From: Brachyspira sp. SAP_772
Lineage (GTDB): Bacteria; Spirochaetota; Brachyspiria; Brachyspirales; Brachyspiraceae
DNA length: 64,000 nucleotides
Assembly: GCF_009755885.1 (NCBI RefSeq)
Contig: NZ_VYIX01000001.1
Location: 310,001-374,000 of the forward strand
Direction of reading: 5' to 3'
Numbering within the stretch: the stretch's first letter is position 1; each line of letters starts with the position of its first letter. The translations under genes were made by a program, and so were the position numbers. The notes beneath the pieces were generated by a model. It was not told where the DNA came from, ran no database searches, and saw only the letters and a list, made by a program, of their open reading frames with translations. This document shows positions 36,815 to 45,091 of the stretch, piece by piece.

Positions 36815-37795
36815 ATGAAAAAAATTAATATAGGATTTATAGGAGCAGGCACTATAGCTGAAACTATGGCTAAGACTATTTCAAAAATAAAAGATGTAGA
36901 ATCTTATGCAGTAAGTGCAAGAGATATAAAAAGAAGTAAGGCTTTTGCTAAAAAATATGGATTTAAAAAGTTTTATGGTTCTTATGAAGAGATGGTGAAA
37001 GATGAAAATGTAGATTTAGTTTATATAGCAACACCTCATTCTCATCATTATGAGCATATAAAACTATGTCTCAATAACAACAAAAATGTTTTATGTGAAA
37101 AGGCTTTTACTGTTAATACAAAACAAGCTAGAGATGTTATAGTTCTTGCTAAAAAGAAAAAACTTTTACTTGCTGAAGCTATTTGGACTAGATATATGCC
37201 AAGCAGAGATATTATTAATGAAACTATAAAAAGTGGCATTATAGGTAAGGTAACTTCTCTAACAGCAAATTTAGGTTATGTTATAAATAAAAAAGAAAGA
37301 TTGATAGAGCCAGAATTAGCAGGAGGGGCTTTGCTTGATGTTGGAGTTTATACTATCAATTTCGCTCTTATGGTATTTGGAAATAAAATAAAAAAAATAG
37401 ATTCTACTTGTGTGAAGACTAAAAAAGGAGTAGATGAACAAAACTCTATTACTCTTACTTTTGATGACGGAAAAATGGCGGTATTAAACAGTACTATGTC
37501 AGCTTTAACAAATAGAGAAGCTGTTATTAATGGAGATAAAGGATATATTGTTGTAAAAAATATCAATAACCCAGAAAGTATAACAGTTTATTCATTAGAC
37601 AGAAAAGTTGTAAAAACTATTAAAGTTCCAAAACAAATAAGCGGTTATGAATATGAAGTTATTTCTTGTGTAGATGCTATTAGAAACAAAAAGCTAGAAT
37701 GTAAAGAAATGCCTCATGAAGATATTATAAGAGTTATGAATATAATGGACACTTTAAGAAGAAGCTGGAAGATAAAATATCCTTTTGAAAAGTAA
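36815..37795 (+). CDS. Gfo/Idh/MocA family oxidoreductase
   Basis: An NAD(P)-dependent dehydrogenase of 326 residues. The Rossmann motif is INIGFIGAGTIAETMAKT; VDLVYIATPHSHHYEHIKLCL and NVLCEKAFTVNTKQARDVI (the CEKP-type motif with Ala for Pro) follow, then LLLAEAIWTRYMP and the C-terminal sheet domain with GGALLDVGVYTINFALMVFG. The EAIWTRY block is seen in the dihydrodiol dehydrogenase/xylose dehydrogenase subgroup. The substrate is probably a sugar or cyclitol. GAGG lies 6 bases before the ATG. Confidence 0.88.
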   Translation: MKKINIGFIGAGTIAETMAKTISKIKDVESYAVSARDIKRSKAFAKKYGFKKFYGSYEEMVKDENVDLVYIATPHSHHYEHIKLCLNNNKNVLCEKAFTVNTKQARDVIVLAKKKKLLLAEAIWTRYMPSRDIINETIKSGIIGKVTSLTANLGYVINKKERLIEPELAGGALLDVGVYTINFALMVFGNKIKKIDSTCVKTKKGVDEQNSITLTFDDGKMAVLNSTMSALTNREAVINGDKGYIVVKNINNPESITVYSLDRKVVKTIKVPKQISGYEYEVISCVDAIRNKKLECKEMPHEDIIRVMNIMDTLRRSWKIKYPFEK

Positions 37796-37948
37796 TATAT
37801 TTGTTCAAAACTAAGTTGATAAATATTTATTTTGTATGAGTTTTTTATTAAACTTTTTTCCTTAACAAAAAGTATAAGCATTTAAGTTTTATATCTAAGA
37901 AATATATATGAAATAATGCCATATTTTTTGGATATACTTGATAAAAAT

Positions 37949-38118
37949 GCAGTTCTTTTGGTTCTTTTATACCAATAAAAGAACTGGGGTGCGGGGCAAA
38001 GCCCTGCAAATAATAAAAATAAAGAAAGTTAAAAATTTGTAGTATATAGTAAAACAATTATTCTATATCAATTTTTTGTTGTTCTTTTTCCCGCCGCAAA
38101 AAGAACCAAAAAGTGCAA
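37949..38118 (+). repeat. Dispersed hairpin repeats, copy C (two hairpins)
   Basis: First hairpin: GTTCTTTTAT-ACCA-ATAAAAGAAC, a perfect 10-bp stem at 37971-37994, followed by a GC-rich TGGGGTGCGGGG segment. Then the TTAAAAATTTGTAGTATATA module. Second hairpin: GTTCTTTTT-CCCGCCGC-AAAAAGAAC (38081-38106), flanked by CAAAAAGTGCAAAC. Both stems belong to the same family as copies A, B and D-H. Confidence 0.8.
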
Positions 38119-38204
38119 ACGTTTTAGCTTTGTATGTTTGGAATATATAAAGCTAAAATAATATTTATATTTTGTTATATATAAAAAGCTATACTTCATT
38201 AAAT

Positions 38205-38320
38205 GCAGTCCTTTTGCTTCTTTGGGTTACGCCTCCGGCACTTCCTTCGGTCGCCCTGAAGGACTCCCTTCGGTCGCAAAAGAAGTAGGGGTTCGGGGGC
38301 TAGCCCCCGAGAATAAAAAA
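38205..38320 (+). repeat. GC-rich dispersed repeat, copy D
   Basis: Contains CTTTTGCTTCTTT, CGGTCGCCCTGAAGGACT, CTTCGGTCGCAAAAGAAG and a perfect palindrome TCGGGGGC-TA-GCCCCCGA (38293-38310). It is the same orientation as copy F and the inverse of copy A. Confidence 0.8.
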
Positions 38321-38335
38321 ACATAAAAATATTTT

Positions 38336-38425
38336 TGAGAGACTTAAAAATTTTTAGTCTATATTAAAATAATTATTTTCTATCAACTTTTTCCAGTAGC
38401 AAAAAGTTGCAAAAAGTACAAATAC
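38336..38425 (+). repeat. Dispersed hairpin repeat, copy E
   Basis: TTAAAAATTTTTAGTCTATA module, then CAACTTTTT-CCAGTAGC-AAAAAGTTG (38384-38409), a perfect 9-bp stem in which the closing bases differ from the GTTCTTTTT/AAAAAGAAC stems by paired changes. The flank CAAAAAGTACAAA follows. Confidence 0.78.
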
Positions 38426-38493
38426 TATAGCGTTGTATATTTTGGAATATGTATAAAGTATAAGATAATGCATATATTTTAAGTTAAAAAAAT

Positions 38494-38627
38494 GTAGCCT
38501 TTTTGCTTCTTTCTGGCAATACCCACAGGCACTTCCTTCGGTCGCCCTGAAGGACTCTCTTCGGTCGCAAAAGAAGTGGGGGTGTGCACCCTATTGGCAC
38601 GCTTCGCAGGGGGCAAAGCCACCACAA
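38494..38627 (+). repeat. GC-rich dispersed repeat, copy F
   Basis: Same layout as copy D: TTTTGCTTCTTT, CTTCGGTCGCCCTGAAGGAC, CTTCGGTCGCAAAAGAAGTG, then GGGGTGTGCACCC and CACGCTTCGCAGGGGGC. It is the near reverse complement of copy A (7588-7713). Confidence 0.82.
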
Positions 38628-38660
38628 ATAAAAAAACTAATTTTTGTTTATATATAATTA

Positions 38661-40514
38661 CTAAATAATATAATCGTTAGCTATGCTTCTTAGTCTCTTG
38701 GCTCCAAGTACATGGAAATGTCTTAGTTTTCTTAATGTTTCACTAGAGAAGGTATTTAATGGTACATAAACTATCTCTACTTTTGTTGTCATTTTAGCAA
38801 ACTCTTTTAATATGTTTGACGGTGGAGTAGGGGCAACATAACCTAAATATTTGTCCACAGAATAAACTATAGCAGTATACAATAATAAATCAGCATAATT
38901 TCTCACTATACCGTCTTTTTTAAGTTTAGCATATTCTCTCCATACATCATACGGAGCCTGCGGAGGCATTAATGAAGCATAACCTCCAAAAAAGCATTTT
39001 GATATACCGGGACCAACTAAAGTATTACCGGGCTCTGTTGAATAAAGTATTAAATCGCTGTCATCATGTGCTTCGCTATACCAAACTATATTCCAATCAT
39101 AATCTTCATCATGTTCCTCATCAAATATCACAACCATATGACCAATATTGCCTTTTATCTTTGGAATCTCTTTAACATATATCTCTTTTTTATAATAATT
39201 TCTTATGGTCTCACGCATATCAATACCGTCTTTAATGCTCACCTTAAAAGGCTCTATTTTTGCCTTATCTTCTGTAAGCATGTTTCTAATTTTGTTTCTA
39301 AGTATATTCATATGCTTTTCCATAAGCACATCTTCAGGTATATGCGAAAGTAAATTAGTTCTCTTATTCCAAGTGTCAGCCCATTCTCCGTCATATTTTT
39401 CTTTTGGACGAGTTGTTACATGCACTTTCTTAAAAGAAGTTTTCCATATATTATCATGTTTATGGAGCTTTATTTTTTTGTCTTTTAATAAGCCCTCCAT
39501 TCCGTTAGTGGCAGGGTCGCGGTTTAATTTTATTGTAGGATAATTCTCATCTTCATCTGTGTAATAAGGATAATACTCCATACCTTCCATTACTTCCAAA
39601 GCATAATCATTGTTAATCATACACTTTGAAGCTGTAAGCATATCTATATAATCTGGAAGAATATAATTGTCTAATATACATAAGTTTCTTAAATATTTCA
39701 TCATATTTTTTTGTTGTAATATAGATATAGGAAGCTTGTATCTTAATTTAGCTTCTCTAAAGATACTTTCTATAATTTCTATTTTATCAAACTTTTCTAA
39801 TTCATTGTTTCTGTATTTTTCATACATATACGAAGTAAATGGAAACTCTCCAAGCACTTTATTTATAGAGTTTTTATGTATATTAAATATTTTGTTGTTG
39901 TCTTCGTTATATTCAATTTTTTCATCATTAATTTCTGTTTTTTCTTTTTTTAGTAAATTTAAAATATTATCCCAATGCGACATTCCGCAAACAAATAATA
40001 TTCTTTCATGCTTTTGAGAGATATCTCTTAACTCTTTAGCCATAAACGATTCTCTCTCTTCATCAGTTTTAGTTTTTACGAATGAGTAATTATTTTTTAT
40101 TTCATTATAAAAACTTTCAAGCCCAATCTTATTTAATAAATAATCATCAGGCATAAGATAATGAGAGTTGGTGTTTATTGATGTGATATCTTTGTCTATT
40201 GTATATAATGGGAGCTCTTCATCTATTGAAAGCCTTATAGCTTCTATAATAGAGTCACAAGGGTCAATAGGTATATAAACAGCTTCATCTTCTATCTCTC
40301 TTATAATTAGGCTAACAAATGGAAGCCTCGCAACAGCATTTCTTAGAGATTTATAAAAGTTTAAAGGCTGTTCTACCACTATAGCATCGGGCTTAAAATT
40401 ATAAAAAGCTTCTCTCACAGCCAAAGCAAAATATACCCTTGAATGTATAGAGGGAATAGCTAAAATATTATTATATCTTAAAACATTAGAATCAATATTA
40501 ACTATATTACTCAT
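38661..40514 (-). CDS. TraB/PrgY-like domain protein, 617 residues
   Basis: No confident family name. The N-terminal 200 residues resemble the TraB/PrgY/Tiki fold: IPSIHSRVYFALAVREAF with FKPDAIVVEQP matches the His-Ser strand and PD-hydrophobic-Glu motif, and ILFVCGMSHWDNILNLLKK at about residue 170 matches the second His motif. The remaining 400 residues are unknown, with acidic stretches (NEDNNKIFN, EHDEDYDWNIVWYSEAHDD) and no signal peptide or membrane helix. It follows the PBP1A gene by 9 bases, so it is cotranscribed and may work in cell-wall growth or its control. A metal-dependent hydrolase or a regulatory role are both possible. Confidence 0.55.
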   Translation of the reverse strand: MSNIVNIDSNVLRYNNILAIPSIHSRVYFALAVREAFYNFKPDAIVVEQPLNFYKSLRNAVARLPFVSLIIREIEDEAVYIPIDPCDSIIEAIRLSIDEELPLYTIDKDITSINTNSHYLMPDDYLLNKIGLESFYNEIKNNYSFVKTKTDEERESFMAKELRDISQKHERILFVCGMSHWDNILNLLKKEKTEINDEKIEYNEDNNKIFNIHKNSINKVLGEFPFTSYMYEKYRNNELEKFDKIEIIESIFREAKLRYKLPISILQQKNMMKYLRNLCILDNYILPDYIDMLTASKCMINNDYALEVMEGMEYYPYYTDEDENYPTIKLNRDPATNGMEGLLKDKKIKLHKHDNIWKTSFKKVHVTTRPKEKYDGEWADTWNKRTNLLSHIPEDVLMEKHMNILRNKIRNMLTEDKAKIEPFKVSIKDGIDMRETIRNYYKKEIYVKEIPKIKGNIGHMVVIFDEEHDEDYDWNIVWYSEAHDDSDLILYSTEPGNTLVGPGISKCFFGGYASLMPPQAPYDVWREYAKLKKDGIVRNYADLLLYTAIVYSVDKYLGYVAPTPPSNILKEFAKMTTKVEIVYVPLNTFSSETLRKLRHFHVLGAKRLRSIANDYII

Positions 40515-40523
40515 AAAACATTA

Positions 40524-42941
40524 TTAATCAAAGAAAGAATCAATTATACTGTCAAGATTGCTAGTGTCTTCTAAATAAGTATCACAAACATTGCAAGTCT
40601 CTTGAGGTATCTTGTCTTTTATAAATAAATCTGTAGTAAGAGCAGGACAAGAAGAACTAGGCAATTTACCGCTTCTTGCACACACTTCCAATCTAACAAC
40701 ATTTTCAGGCTGAGAATACCAAGTAGGTTTTATTTCTTTTAATGCGGCTACCATATATTTACCCCAAATAGGAGCAGCAATTCTTCCTCCAACCTGATGG
40801 TTACCAAGTGAATATTTGAAAGAGTCAAAACCAATCCATATACCAGTAGTAAGTTCAGGAGTATAACCCACAAACCAAGCATCTTTCCAGTCGTTGGAAG
40901 TACCAGTTTTTCCAGCCCCCATTCTAGTAAATCCAGCTTCATACATAGCACTAGTAGCAGTACCACCTCTAAGTACTCCAGCTAATATATCACTAATCAT
41001 ATAGGCAACTTCTTCACTCATCACCTGTTTAGCTCCGCCTCTGAGGCTAATTTCTCTTTTCAAATCCTCTTCAAAATTATCCATCATAACACCATATCTG
41101 TCTGTAACATATCTTATAAGTATAGGCTCAACCTCTTTACCCTTGTTTGCTATAGTGGCAAATCCTGTAGTAAGCTCTAATGGTGTGAAAAGCCCTGTAC
41201 CAAGTCCTAATGTTAAATCTGGGTTAAACATTCTCTTTGATTTAGCATCATCGGGCTGTGCTTTAAATATAGGCTCTATATATCTTATTGCATTTGTAAT
41301 ACCAACATAATTTAATACATTAACTGTAGCAATATTAAGTGAAACAGCTAAAGCGTATCTTAAACTAACATCTCCTTTAAAATTGCCCGAATAGTTTTTC
41401 GGTATCCAAACCTTTCCTTCTTCACCTTCCTCTGGTACAAAACCAATAGGAGCATCGCTTACTATGGTTGCTGGGTTATAATTAGTTACGTCCATAGAAG
41501 CAGCGTATACGAAAGGCTTGAATGCACTTCCTGCCTGTCTTCTTGCTTGAGTAGCTCTATTAAATTGGTTTCTTGGAGTAAATCCTGAGCCCCCAACCAT
41601 AGAAACTATATATCCATTTCTTGGGTCTATTGCAACTAATGCCCCTTCTATTTGACGTGATAATTCTGCCTCATCTGCCTTCATTACTTCCATCATAATG
41701 TCATTAACTTCTTCCATACCAAACATATCTGAAATAAGTGCTAATGAAGTTGATGTGTCTTGGTTAAGAAGTGAGCGGACAGCTATAGAGAATTTGTTTC
41801 TAGCCATATTTTCTGGAAGCTCAAATAATAATGAAAGCATTTCCACTTTATCTATAAGCTCTCTGTCATAGATAGTGCTTATATCCATAGAACCGCCTTC
41901 ATATTTGTCATTATATTCTTTTAAGGCTTCTGTTAATAATTTTTGTGCAGCTTCTTGTTTTTCTATGTCTATAGTAGTGTATATTTTTAATCCATCTTCT
42001 TTTAATGCTTTTTCGCCGTATTTGTCAATCAATTCTCTTCTAACATATTCTGTAATATATGGAGCTCTGTCTATTGAAGCACTATAAGCAGTAGATCCTC
42101 TTCTTCCTATCTTTCCGCTATAAGAAGCCCAAAATTCTTTATAGGCATTATCTGCTTCATCTTGGCTTATAAACTTCAAATCTGTCATTCTTTTTAATAC
42201 AAGTTTATGTCTGCTCATTGATATGTTTGGATTATTGATAGGGGAATAGGTGTTTGGTGAAGGAGGGAGTGTTGCAAGCATAGCACATTCAGCTAAATCT
42301 AAATCTTGTACGTCTTTATTAAAATAAAATCTGCTTGCTGCCTGTACACCATAAACTGAGTGGCCAAAAAATATTTGATTGAAATATAATGTTACTATCT
42401 CTTCTTTAGTTAATCTCTTTTCTATTTGAAATGTTACCCAGATCTCTTTTAATTTTCTCATAATGGTTCTTTCTCTGGATTTTAATACTATTCCTCTTGC
42501 CACCTGTTGGGTTAGGGTACTTGCTCCTCTTGGTCTTTTACCAACTATCATGTTTCCTATAGTACCTCTAAATATACCTATTATATCTATGCCGTTATGT
42601 GTCATAAAATTATTATCTTCCATAGATATAATTGCTTCTATAAGGTGAGCAGGCAAATCTTTATATTCAACTAAAGCTCTTTGTTCTGAGAAAAACTCTG
42701 ATATAACTTCGCCTTTTATGTCGTATATTTTTGTTGGTATTGTTGGCTTATATAATTCTACCGCTTGAACATCTGGCTGTCTTATAATATCTGCTATTAA
42801 AAATGCAAATATTAAAGTGCCTATAGAAAATATTACAACTAATACTGCTATATATATTTTTATAAATTTATTGAGATTTACTCTATTATAATTATTTTTT
42901 AAATTAGCTAATTTGTTTTTGAAGAAATCTTTTACTTTCAA
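40524..42941 (-). CDS. mrcA: Penicillin-binding protein 1A
   Basis: Bifunctional glycosyltransferase-transpeptidase, 805 residues, anchored by one membrane helix (about 26-50). The GT51 domain includes ISMEDNNFMTHNGIDIIG (the catalytic Glu), GKRPRGASTLTQQVARG and KRLTKEEIVTLYFNQIFFG. The transpeptidase domain has SxxK as RQAGSAFKPFVYA, SLN as AVSLNIATVN, and KTGT as GAGKTGTSNDWKDAWFVG. A Cys-rich tail (ETCNVCD, GKLPSSSCPALT) ends the protein. It leads a two-gene unit with the TraB-like protein. Confidence 0.95.
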   Translation of the reverse strand: MKVKDFFKNKLANLKNNYNRVNLNKFIKIYIAVLVVIFSIGTLIFAFLIADIIRQPDVQAVELYKPTIPTKIYDIKGEVISEFFSEQRALVEYKDLPAHLIEAIISMEDNNFMTHNGIDIIGIFRGTIGNMIVGKRPRGASTLTQQVARGIVLKSRERTIMRKLKEIWVTFQIEKRLTKEEIVTLYFNQIFFGHSVYGVQAASRFYFNKDVQDLDLAECAMLATLPPSPNTYSPINNPNISMSRHKLVLKRMTDLKFISQDEADNAYKEFWASYSGKIGRRGSTAYSASIDRAPYITEYVRRELIDKYGEKALKEDGLKIYTTIDIEKQEAAQKLLTEALKEYNDKYEGGSMDISTIYDRELIDKVEMLSLLFELPENMARNKFSIAVRSLLNQDTSTSLALISDMFGMEEVNDIMMEVMKADEAELSRQIEGALVAIDPRNGYIVSMVGGSGFTPRNQFNRATQARRQAGSAFKPFVYAASMDVTNYNPATIVSDAPIGFVPEEGEEGKVWIPKNYSGNFKGDVSLRYALAVSLNIATVNVLNYVGITNAIRYIEPIFKAQPDDAKSKRMFNPDLTLGLGTGLFTPLELTTGFATIANKGKEVEPILIRYVTDRYGVMMDNFEEDLKREISLRGGAKQVMSEEVAYMISDILAGVLRGGTATSAMYEAGFTRMGAGKTGTSNDWKDAWFVGYTPELTTGIWIGFDSFKYSLGNHQVGGRIAAPIWGKYMVAALKEIKPTWYSQPENVVRLEVCARSGKLPSSSCPALTTDLFIKDKIPQETCNVCDTYLEDTSNLDSIIDSFFD

Positions 42942-42976
42942 TTTTTTATCCTAAATGTATTAAAGTTATTCTTTAT

Positions 42977-43004
42977 ATTATAAAACAATTATTCAATTAA
43001 TCAA
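42977..43004 (-). promoter_or_regulatory. Promoter of PBP1A gene
   Basis: On the minus strand TTGATT and a perfect TATAAT are 16 bases apart, about 36 bases from the start codon. Confidence 0.6.
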
Positions 43005-43035
43005 GCATATAAATTTTGTTTAATTTTTAAAAAAA

Positions 43036-44808
43036 TTATAAAATTTTTGTTATTAATAGAGTAATATCATCGAATTGAGCTACTTCATCTCTAAATCTAA
43101 CAGTTTCTTCTACTATATCATCTAATAACTCTTTAGGATTATCATAATCATTTTTAAGGAGTTCTTTTAATCTGTCATCCCCATAAACTTCATCAAATCT
43201 ATTGAAAGTATCCGTTACCCCATCTGTAAATAATACTATTGTGTCATTTGATGAATATTGTATTTTTTTATTTGTATAGACTTCATTTTTTACAAACCCT
43301 AATGGCTTGCCTCTTGCATGCATCTCTTCTATTATTTTTGTATTTGAAGCTTCATCTTTTTTTACTAAATATTGAGGTAAATGTCCAGCATTAGAGTAAG
43401 TTAAAGTTTTATTTTTTGTATCTATTACAACTAAAAAACAAGTAACAAACATACCATTTTTAGAGTCTTCATAAATATGTTTGTTAGTATATTTTAATAT
43501 GCTTGCTGGGTCATCTATTTGGGAGAAATAAACTCTTAATATAGACCTTGTCATAGTCATAAAGAAGCCAGCACCTAATCCCTTACCTGATACATCTGCT
43601 ATTATAAGTGCATATTTAGTGCTGCTTATTTTTATATAATCATAGAAGTCACCGCCTACGTTTTTACTTGGTATGCTTATTGCTGCAATATCAAATAAAT
43701 TATCATTTGGAAAATGTGTTGGAAGTACGCTTTTTTGTAATTGCTCTGTATAATTAATTTCTTCTGTGAGAGATTCTTTTATTTTAGACTCTTCAGATAA
43801 AAGTACATGCATATAATTTTCACCTAATTGCTGAGCTAACATTTCTAATAGCATTAAATTACTTAAATTATATGCTTTATTAATATTTCTTTCTGTAGCA
43901 CATAAAAAGCCTATTATTTCATCTTTTATAATTATAGGTGCTGCTATAAAACTCTCTCTTGTATATCTTAAAGATTTATTTGGTTTGAATCTAGGATCTT
44001 TAGAAACATTAACAGAATAAACAGGCTTTTTGGTTTTTAATATTTCAGCAAGTACATTGTCTTCTACTGTAACTATTCCATATTGCAAAATATCTTCATC
44101 AATACCTATTGCAGCTTTAAATTTGAACACTCCATTTTCTTTTAATATCACGGAAACTCTATGTGCCTCAAAAGCTTCGCATACTATACTAATATTATTG
44201 TTTAATATTTCATCAACTGTTTCGCATCTGTTTATAGATATAGACATTTCGTATAAAGCAGCAACTTCATATGCTCTTGACTGTGCTTTTTCATAATTAA
44301 TTTTGTTTACCAGAGATAAAGATACTAAATGAGCAAAAGATTTCATTAATACAGTATCTTTTTCTACAAAATTACCATTTTTTTTATTTAACAGAAATAT
44401 TGCCGCTATGTTTCTTTTTCTAATCTTTACTGGTACGAATAATATATTTTTTAATTCATCTCCTATCATATCCTTCAAAGGAACAAAATTTGAATCTTCT
44501 TTTGGATCATTAGAATATAATGAAGCTGATGTAGTGTATGCTCTTACTGCTATGGGTTTATCATTATCTATAATAGAGCCAAAACATTTATCGCCTAATG
44601 GACCTATAGACATTTCAAAGTTTAGATTACTTAATTCTTGATCTACTAAATATAAAAGAATTGTATTTGAATTCATAACGGCTTTTATTTCAGATATAAG
44701 AGTTATTAAACTTTCTTCATAGTCTGTTGAAGAATTCATTTTTTTTATAATATTAGAAAACACCTCAATTTGTTTTTCGGGGTTATCCATTATTTCATTT
44801 ATATTCAC
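43036..44808 (-). CDS. GAF-GAF-PP2C phosphatase (RsbU-like)
   Basis: A 590-residue soluble signalling protein. Two GAF-type domains are recognisable at about 10-160 (LISEIKAVMNSNTILLYLVDQ) and 180-340 (ALYEMSISINRCETVDEIL, SFIAAPIIIKDEIIGFLCA), then a SpoIIE-type Mn-dependent phosphatase domain from about 370: VGGDFYDYIKI, IADVSGKGLGAGFFMTMTRS, LTYSNAGHLPQYLV, DTIVLFTDGVTDTFN and FDDITLLI. It senses a small ligand through the GAF domains and dephosphorylates an anti-sigma antagonist. It is the second RsbU-like protein in the window. Its promoter lies back-to-back with the promoter of the phase-variable leader. Confidence 0.9.
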   Translation of the reverse strand: MNINEIMDNPEKQIEVFSNIIKKMNSSTDYEESLITLISEIKAVMNSNTILLYLVDQELSNLNFEMSIGPLGDKCFGSIIDNDKPIAVRAYTTSASLYSNDPKEDSNFVPLKDMIGDELKNILFVPVKIRKRNIAAIFLLNKKNGNFVEKDTVLMKSFAHLVSLSLVNKINYEKAQSRAYEVAALYEMSISINRCETVDEILNNNISIVCEAFEAHRVSVILKENGVFKFKAAIGIDEDILQYGIVTVEDNVLAEILKTKKPVYSVNVSKDPRFKPNKSLRYTRESFIAAPIIIKDEIIGFLCATERNINKAYNLSNLMLLEMLAQQLGENYMHVLLSEESKIKESLTEEINYTEQLQKSVLPTHFPNDNLFDIAAISIPSKNVGGDFYDYIKISSTKYALIIADVSGKGLGAGFFMTMTRSILRVYFSQIDDPASILKYTNKHIYEDSKNGMFVTCFLVVIDTKNKTLTYSNAGHLPQYLVKKDEASNTKIIEEMHARGKPLGFVKNEVYTNKKIQYSSNDTIVLFTDGVTDTFNRFDEVYGDDRLKELLKNDYDNPKELLDDIVEETVRFRDEVAQFDDITLLITKIL

Positions 44809-44840
44809 TAAAACCTCTACATATTAGCCGTTTGAAATAG

Positions 44841-44868
44841 ATTATATCATAGTGTATTTTATAGTCAA
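44841..44868 (-). promoter_or_regulatory. Promoter of GAF-PP2C gene
   Basis: On the minus strand TTGACT and a perfect TATAAT are 16 bases apart, about 33 bases before the start codon. It is divergent from the 44908-44936 promoter, with 39 bases between their -35 boxes. Confidence 0.7.
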
Positions 44869-44907
44869 TAATATAATATATTTTTATAAAATAATAATTT
44901 TGAAAAA

Positions 44908-44936
44908 TTGACATTACTTAATATTTATTGTAATAT
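44908..44936 (+). promoter_or_regulatory. Strong promoter of the CACCG leader and acyltransferase
   Basis: A perfect TTGACA and TAATAT spaced by exactly 17 bases. Transcription would start near 44943, about 20 bases before the leader ATG. Confidence 0.8.
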
Positions 44937-44962
44937 ATATAATAAAAAATCGGAGTAATCTT

Positions 44963-45091
44963 ATGCACCGCACCGCACCGCACCGCACCGCACCGCACCG
45001 CACCGCACCGCACCGCACCGCACCGCACCGCACTAAACTATTTATCTTTAAGTTTTCTATATATAACTTTTATAACATGGAGCTATACTAA
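44963..45091 (+). CDS. Leader ORF made of CACCG repeats (phase variable)
   Basis: A 42-codon ORF with GGAG 7 bases upstream of its ATG. Translated, it is Met, four copies of His-Arg-Thr-Ala-Pro, then HRTKLFIFKFSIYNF and six more residues. The 13 exact CACCG units are all inside the ORF. Because 5 is not a multiple of 3, gain or loss of a unit shifts the frame. With 13 units the stop TAA shares one base with the acyltransferase ATG (TAATG), ideal for translational coupling. With 12 units the first codon after the repeat is followed by TAA, ending translation about 55 bases short. With 14 units it ends 8 bases inside the acyltransferase gene. No frame can fuse with the enzyme, as TAA at 45073 closes its frame. 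Translation of the leader is inferred, not shown. Confidence 0.7.
   Translation: MHRTAPHRTAPHRTAPHRTAPHRTKLFIFKFSIYNFYNMELY
44966..45033 (+). repeat. Pentanucleotide tandem repeat (CACCG)13
   Basis: Thirteen perfect CACCG units plus CAC. This is the longest perfect tandem repeat seen and is 80% GC in DNA that is otherwise more than 70% A/T. Perfect identity of all units points to recent slippage. Confidence 0.97.

Larger units (their letters stand above)
37796..38660. other. Convergent intergenic region with repeat cluster
   Basis: This 865-base gap between two convergent genes holds four copies of the hairpin repeat family (listed separately) embedded in AT-rich spacer with ATATTAAAAT-type sequence. 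A 69-codon minus-strand frame near its left end is set by the repeat and is not a gene. No other RNA or protein feature was recognised. Confidence 0.75.

Noticed and set aside
37848-38057. A 69-codon minus-strand frame
   Set aside because: It runs through a hairpin repeat and AT-rich spacer and has no ribosome-binding site.
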